Shown here piece after piece: positions 3,748 to 5,853 of a DNA stretch of 5,853 nt. Source of the DNA: JBBQVZ01 sp038211015 (lineage in GTDB: Bacteria > Actinomycetota > UBA4738 > HRBIN12). Position numbers and translations under genes: made by a program. The notes beneath the pieces were generated by a model. That model had not been told where the DNA came from. It did not search any database and saw only the letters and a program-made list of their open reading frames with translations. Position 1 is the stretch's first letter. Every line of letters begins with the position of its first letter. The DNA lies in the NCBI GenBank assembly GCA_038211015.1, contig JBBQVZ010000168.1:1-5853 (forward strand), written 5' to 3'.

Positions 3748-5334
3748 GTGGGTCTGTTCGGCTTCGAGGGCGATAACGCGCGCGAGAAGGTCATCGTGCT
3801 GCTGACGATGTGCTTCGCGTTGGCGATGGTGATGCTCGACAACACGGTCGTGAACGTCGCCCTCCCGAACATCAGCGAGAAGCTCGGGACCGGGGTGTCC
3901 GGACTCCAGTGGATCGTCGACGGATACGTGCTCGCGATGGCCTCGCTGCTCCTCACCGGCGGGATCCTGGGCGATCGCTACGGCCGCAAGAAGATGTTCC
4001 TGTCCGGGCTCACGATCTTCACGCTCGCCTCGTTCGGATGCGGCATCTCGGGCAGCACGGGCGCGTTGATCGCGTTCCGCGCGATCCAGGGCATCGGGGC
4101 CGCGCTGCTGTTGCCGGGGACGCTGTCGATCATCACGGTGACGTTCCCGCCTCACGAGCGCGCGAAGGCGATCGGCCTGTGGGCCGGCATGTCGGGCCTG
4201 GCGCTCGCACTGGGACCGACGGTGGGCGGCGCGATGGTGGAGCATCTGGGTTGGCAGTCGATCTTCTTCCTGAACGTGCCGATCGGCATCATCGCGTTCC
4301 TCATCGCGACCCGCACCGTCAAGGAGTCCGTCTCCGAGGAGGAGCGGCAACTGGACATCCCCGGCCTGGTGCTGGGGACCGCGGCCCTGTTCAGCCTCAC
4401 CTACGCGCTGATCGAGGCGAACCAGAAGGGCTGGGGAGATCCGCTGATCGTCTCGACGCTCGTGGCCGGCGCCGCACTGATCGTGGGGTTCCTGTACTGG
4501 GAGCTCCACCACGCCCACGCGATGATGCCGCTCCGCTTCTTCCGGATCCCGGCGTTCTCAGCGGGCAACACCGTGGCGTTCGCCGTGTCACTTGGGATGT
4601 TCGCGACGTTCTTCTTCCTCTCGCTCTACATGCAGCTGATCCGCGGCTACACGCCGTTCGAGGCCGGGGTCCGGTTCCTGCCGATGACGCTGATGATCAT
4701 CGTGACGGCGCCGCTCGCCGGGAAGTACGCGTCCCGGCACGGCTCGAGGGGGCCGATGACCTACGGACTCCTGCTTGGGGGAGCCGGACTGATCTTCTTC
4801 GGGACCCAGCTCCAGGTGGACACGCCGTTCTGGTTGATCGCGCCGGTGTTCATCATCATGGGTCACGGGTTGGCCTCGGTGATGGCGCCCATGACGGCGG
4901 CCGTGATGAACGCCGTCGGACCGCAGCGCGCGGGACTTGGCTCGGCCATGACGAACACCAGCCGTGAGGTGGGAGGCGTCTTCGGCATCGCGCTGCTGGG
5001 CACGATCCTCACGACGAAGCTGAAGGCGTCGCTGACGCCTGCGCTCGCCGGGCTGGGCCTCACGGGTGCACAACAGCATGCCATCGCCGTCGCCGGCGGC
5101 CACGGGACGCTCGATCGCGGGGTCCTCGACAGCCTGAGCCTGTCCTCGACCCAGCACGATGCTGTCGTTCGCGCGTTCGCCAGCTCGTTCATGGACGGGT
5201 TCCACGTGGCGCTGTTCTTCGCCGGACTGGTGCTGGTGGGTGCGGCGATCATCGCCAACCGCTTCATCCCCGGCCGTCACACCGAGCACGTTCCGGCGCC
5301 CGGCGACCACGTCCCGATATCCGTCGAGGCCTAG
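3748..5334 (+). CDS. DHA2-family (EmrB/QacA-type) MFS multidrug exporter, 14 TM
   Basis: Inner-membrane drug/proton antiporter (528 residues, normal for the 14-TM DHA2 group). Motif D1 LDNTVVNVALP (30-40) carries the Asp31 typical of this group. Motif A GGILGDRYGRKK (71-82) lies between TM2 and TM3. Motif B FRAIQGIGAAL (110-120) has Arg111 in TM4. Antiporter motif C GLALALGPTVGG (150-161) is in TM5, and WQSIFFLNVPIG follows at the start of TM6. I count 14 hydrophobic segments, the last two at about 404-425 and 482-505, separated by a long loop (about 426-480) as is usual for EmrB/QacA. The soluble C-terminal tail is short. The GTG start has GAGGAG eight bases upstream, and no other start fits as well. 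It follows the ABC exporter on the same strand, suggesting a combined efflux locus. Substrate unknown; no adjacent EmrA-like adaptor is present, consistent with a Gram-positive-type envelope. Confidence 0.94.
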   Translation: MGLFGFEGDNAREKVIVLLTMCFALAMVMLDNTVVNVALPNISEKLGTGVSGLQWIVDGYVLAMASLLLTGGILGDRYGRKKMFLSGLTIFTLASFGCGISGSTGALIAFRAIQGIGAALLLPGTLSIITVTFPPHERAKAIGLWAGMSGLALALGPTVGGAMVEHLGWQSIFFLNVPIGIIAFLIATRTVKESVSEEERQLDIPGLVLGTAALFSLTYALIEANQKGWGDPLIVSTLVAGAALIVGFLYWELHHAHAMMPLRFFRIPAFSAGNTVAFAVSLGMFATFFFLSLYMQLIRGYTPFEAGVRFLPMTLMIIVTAPLAGKYASRHGSRGPMTYGLLLGGAGLIFFGTQLQVDTPFWLIAPVFIIMGHGLASVMAPMTAAVMNAVGPQRAGLGSAMTNTSREVGGVFGIALLGTILTTKLKASLTPALAGLGLTGAQQHAIAVAGGHGTLDRGVLDSLSLSSTQHDAVVRAFASSFMDGFHVALFFAGLVLVGAAIIANRFIPGRHTEHVPAPGDHVPISVEA

Positions 5335-5360
5335 GAGTGTCTCCTCAGTCGCTGAGCCTC
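5333..5360 (+). terminator. Possible stem-loop cluster after the MFS gene
   Basis: AGGAG-tgt-CTCCT (5333-5345, beginning inside the stop codon) and CTCAG-TCG-CTGAG (5344-5356) are short hairpins in tandem. GAGGC (5326-5330) can also pair with GCCTC (5356-5360) to enclose them. No T tract follows and the next gene has its own ribosome binding site close by, so termination here is doubtful. Confidence 0.22.
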
Positions 5361-5385
5361 GTTCGACGCATGGAGGTGCTTCACG

Positions 5386-5853
5386 ATGGCTGAGAGGAAA
5401 CCTGCAAAGAAGGGCACGCAGACGTCCGCCAAGCGCACCACGGCGAGCAAGACGTCCACTGGGTTCACAGAAGATGAACGGGCCGCGATGAAGGCCCGGG
5501 CCCAGGAGTTGAAGGCGGAGGCGCGCGCGAGCAAGAACAGGGCGGAAGGTGAACGCGCCGTCCTCGCGGCGATCTCCGCGATGAGGGAACCGGATCGCGC
5601 CATGGCCAAGCGGGTCCATGCGATCGTCGAAGCCAGCGCGCCGGGCCTCTGGCCGAAGACGTGGTACGGGATGCCCGCGTACGCCAAGGACGGCAAGGTC
5701 GTCTGCTTCTTCAAGAGCGCGGAGAAGTTCGACTCGAGGTACGCGACGTTCGGCTTCGAAGAGGCAGCGAACCTCGACGAAGGCGCCATGTGGCCAACTT
5801 CCTACGCGCTGAAGGAGCTGACCGCCGCCGACGAGAAGAAGCTCGGTGCGCTC
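5386..5853 (+). CDS. DUF1801 (YdhG-like) protein, 3' end cut by the window
   Basis: The frame is open from the ATG at 5386 through the last base (156 codons, no stop). GGAGG at 5372-5376, nine bases upstream, supports this start. The N-terminus (about 1-25) is Lys/Thr/Ser-rich and probably disordered. Residues about 27-75 are charged and helical (FTEDERAAMKARAQELKAEAR, then AISAMREPDRAMAKRVHAIV). From about 88 the DUF1801 core is plain: PKTWYGMPAYAKDGKVVCFF, then KFDSRYATFGF and a MWPTSYALKEL segment near the edge. This fold belongs to the YdhG/CyaY-like superfamily; some members are called iron chaperones by similarity only, and biochemical function is not settled. Probably only a short C-terminal stretch is missing. 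The gene is 51 bp after the MFS gene, so co-transcription is possible, but DUF1801 genes have no known tie to efflux. Confidence 0.87.
   Translation, partial: MAERKPAKKGTQTSAKRTTASKTSTGFTEDERAAMKARAQELKAEARASKNRAEGERAVLAAISAMREPDRAMAKRVHAIVEASAPGLWPKTWYGMPAYAKDGKVVCFFKSAEKFDSRYATFGFEEAANLDEGAMWPTSYALKELTAADEKKLGAL

Noticed and set aside
3436..4518. Minus-strand open frame (360 codons) across the zinc-ribbon and MFS genes
   Set aside because: It crosses two well-supported genes and is composed of His/Arg/Asp/Gln-rich shadow sequence.
4588..5619. Minus-strand open frame (343 codons) opposite the MFS and DUF1801 genes
   Set aside because: It overlaps two genes with clear family motifs, and its translation has shadow composition.

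Overview
The window is GC-rich bacterial DNA. Long overlapping open frames on the opposite strand, GTG starts, GTGA stop/start overlaps and a DrrAB-type transporter pair all point to a member of the Actinomycetota. I cannot fix the lineage more closely; another high-GC phylum such as Chloroflexota is not excluded. I see no tRNA, rRNA, CRISPR array, insertion sequence, transposase, integrase or phage gene.

Layout. Bases 1-86 are an extreme G/C-run stretch at the window edge. The minus strand then carries a small unrecognised helical protein (87-320) downstream of a secreted lipoprotein with a seven-bladed YVTN/NHL-type beta-propeller (463-1500). From about 1600 the plus strand carries a DrrA-like ABC ATPase (1603-2613), which overlaps by four bases an ABC-2 permease (2610-3443). 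After these come a 51-residue four-cysteine zinc-ribbon protein (3488-3643), a 14-TM DHA2-type MFS exporter (3748-5334), and a DUF1801 (YdhG-like) protein that runs off the right edge (5386-5853). The roughly 100-bp gap at 1501-1602 is a divergent promoter region.

How the genes fit together. The core is an efflux cassette: one ATP-driven exporter (ATPase plus permease, translationally coupled) and one proton-driven DHA2 exporter on the same strand, with a tiny zinc-binding protein between them. The surface lipoprotein is divergent and may share only the intergenic region. No regulator gene (TetR, MarR or PadR) is visible, so control would have to come from outside the window or from the leader structures.

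I see no clearly new multi-gene system. The most unusual signals are at translation starts. The ATPase appears to be leaderless. The zinc-ribbon start lies inside a perfect 8-bp stem. Both minus-strand genes have perfect inverted repeats running into their ribosome binding sites. In DNA this GC-rich some such repeats are expected by chance, so they are offered as testable hypotheses.
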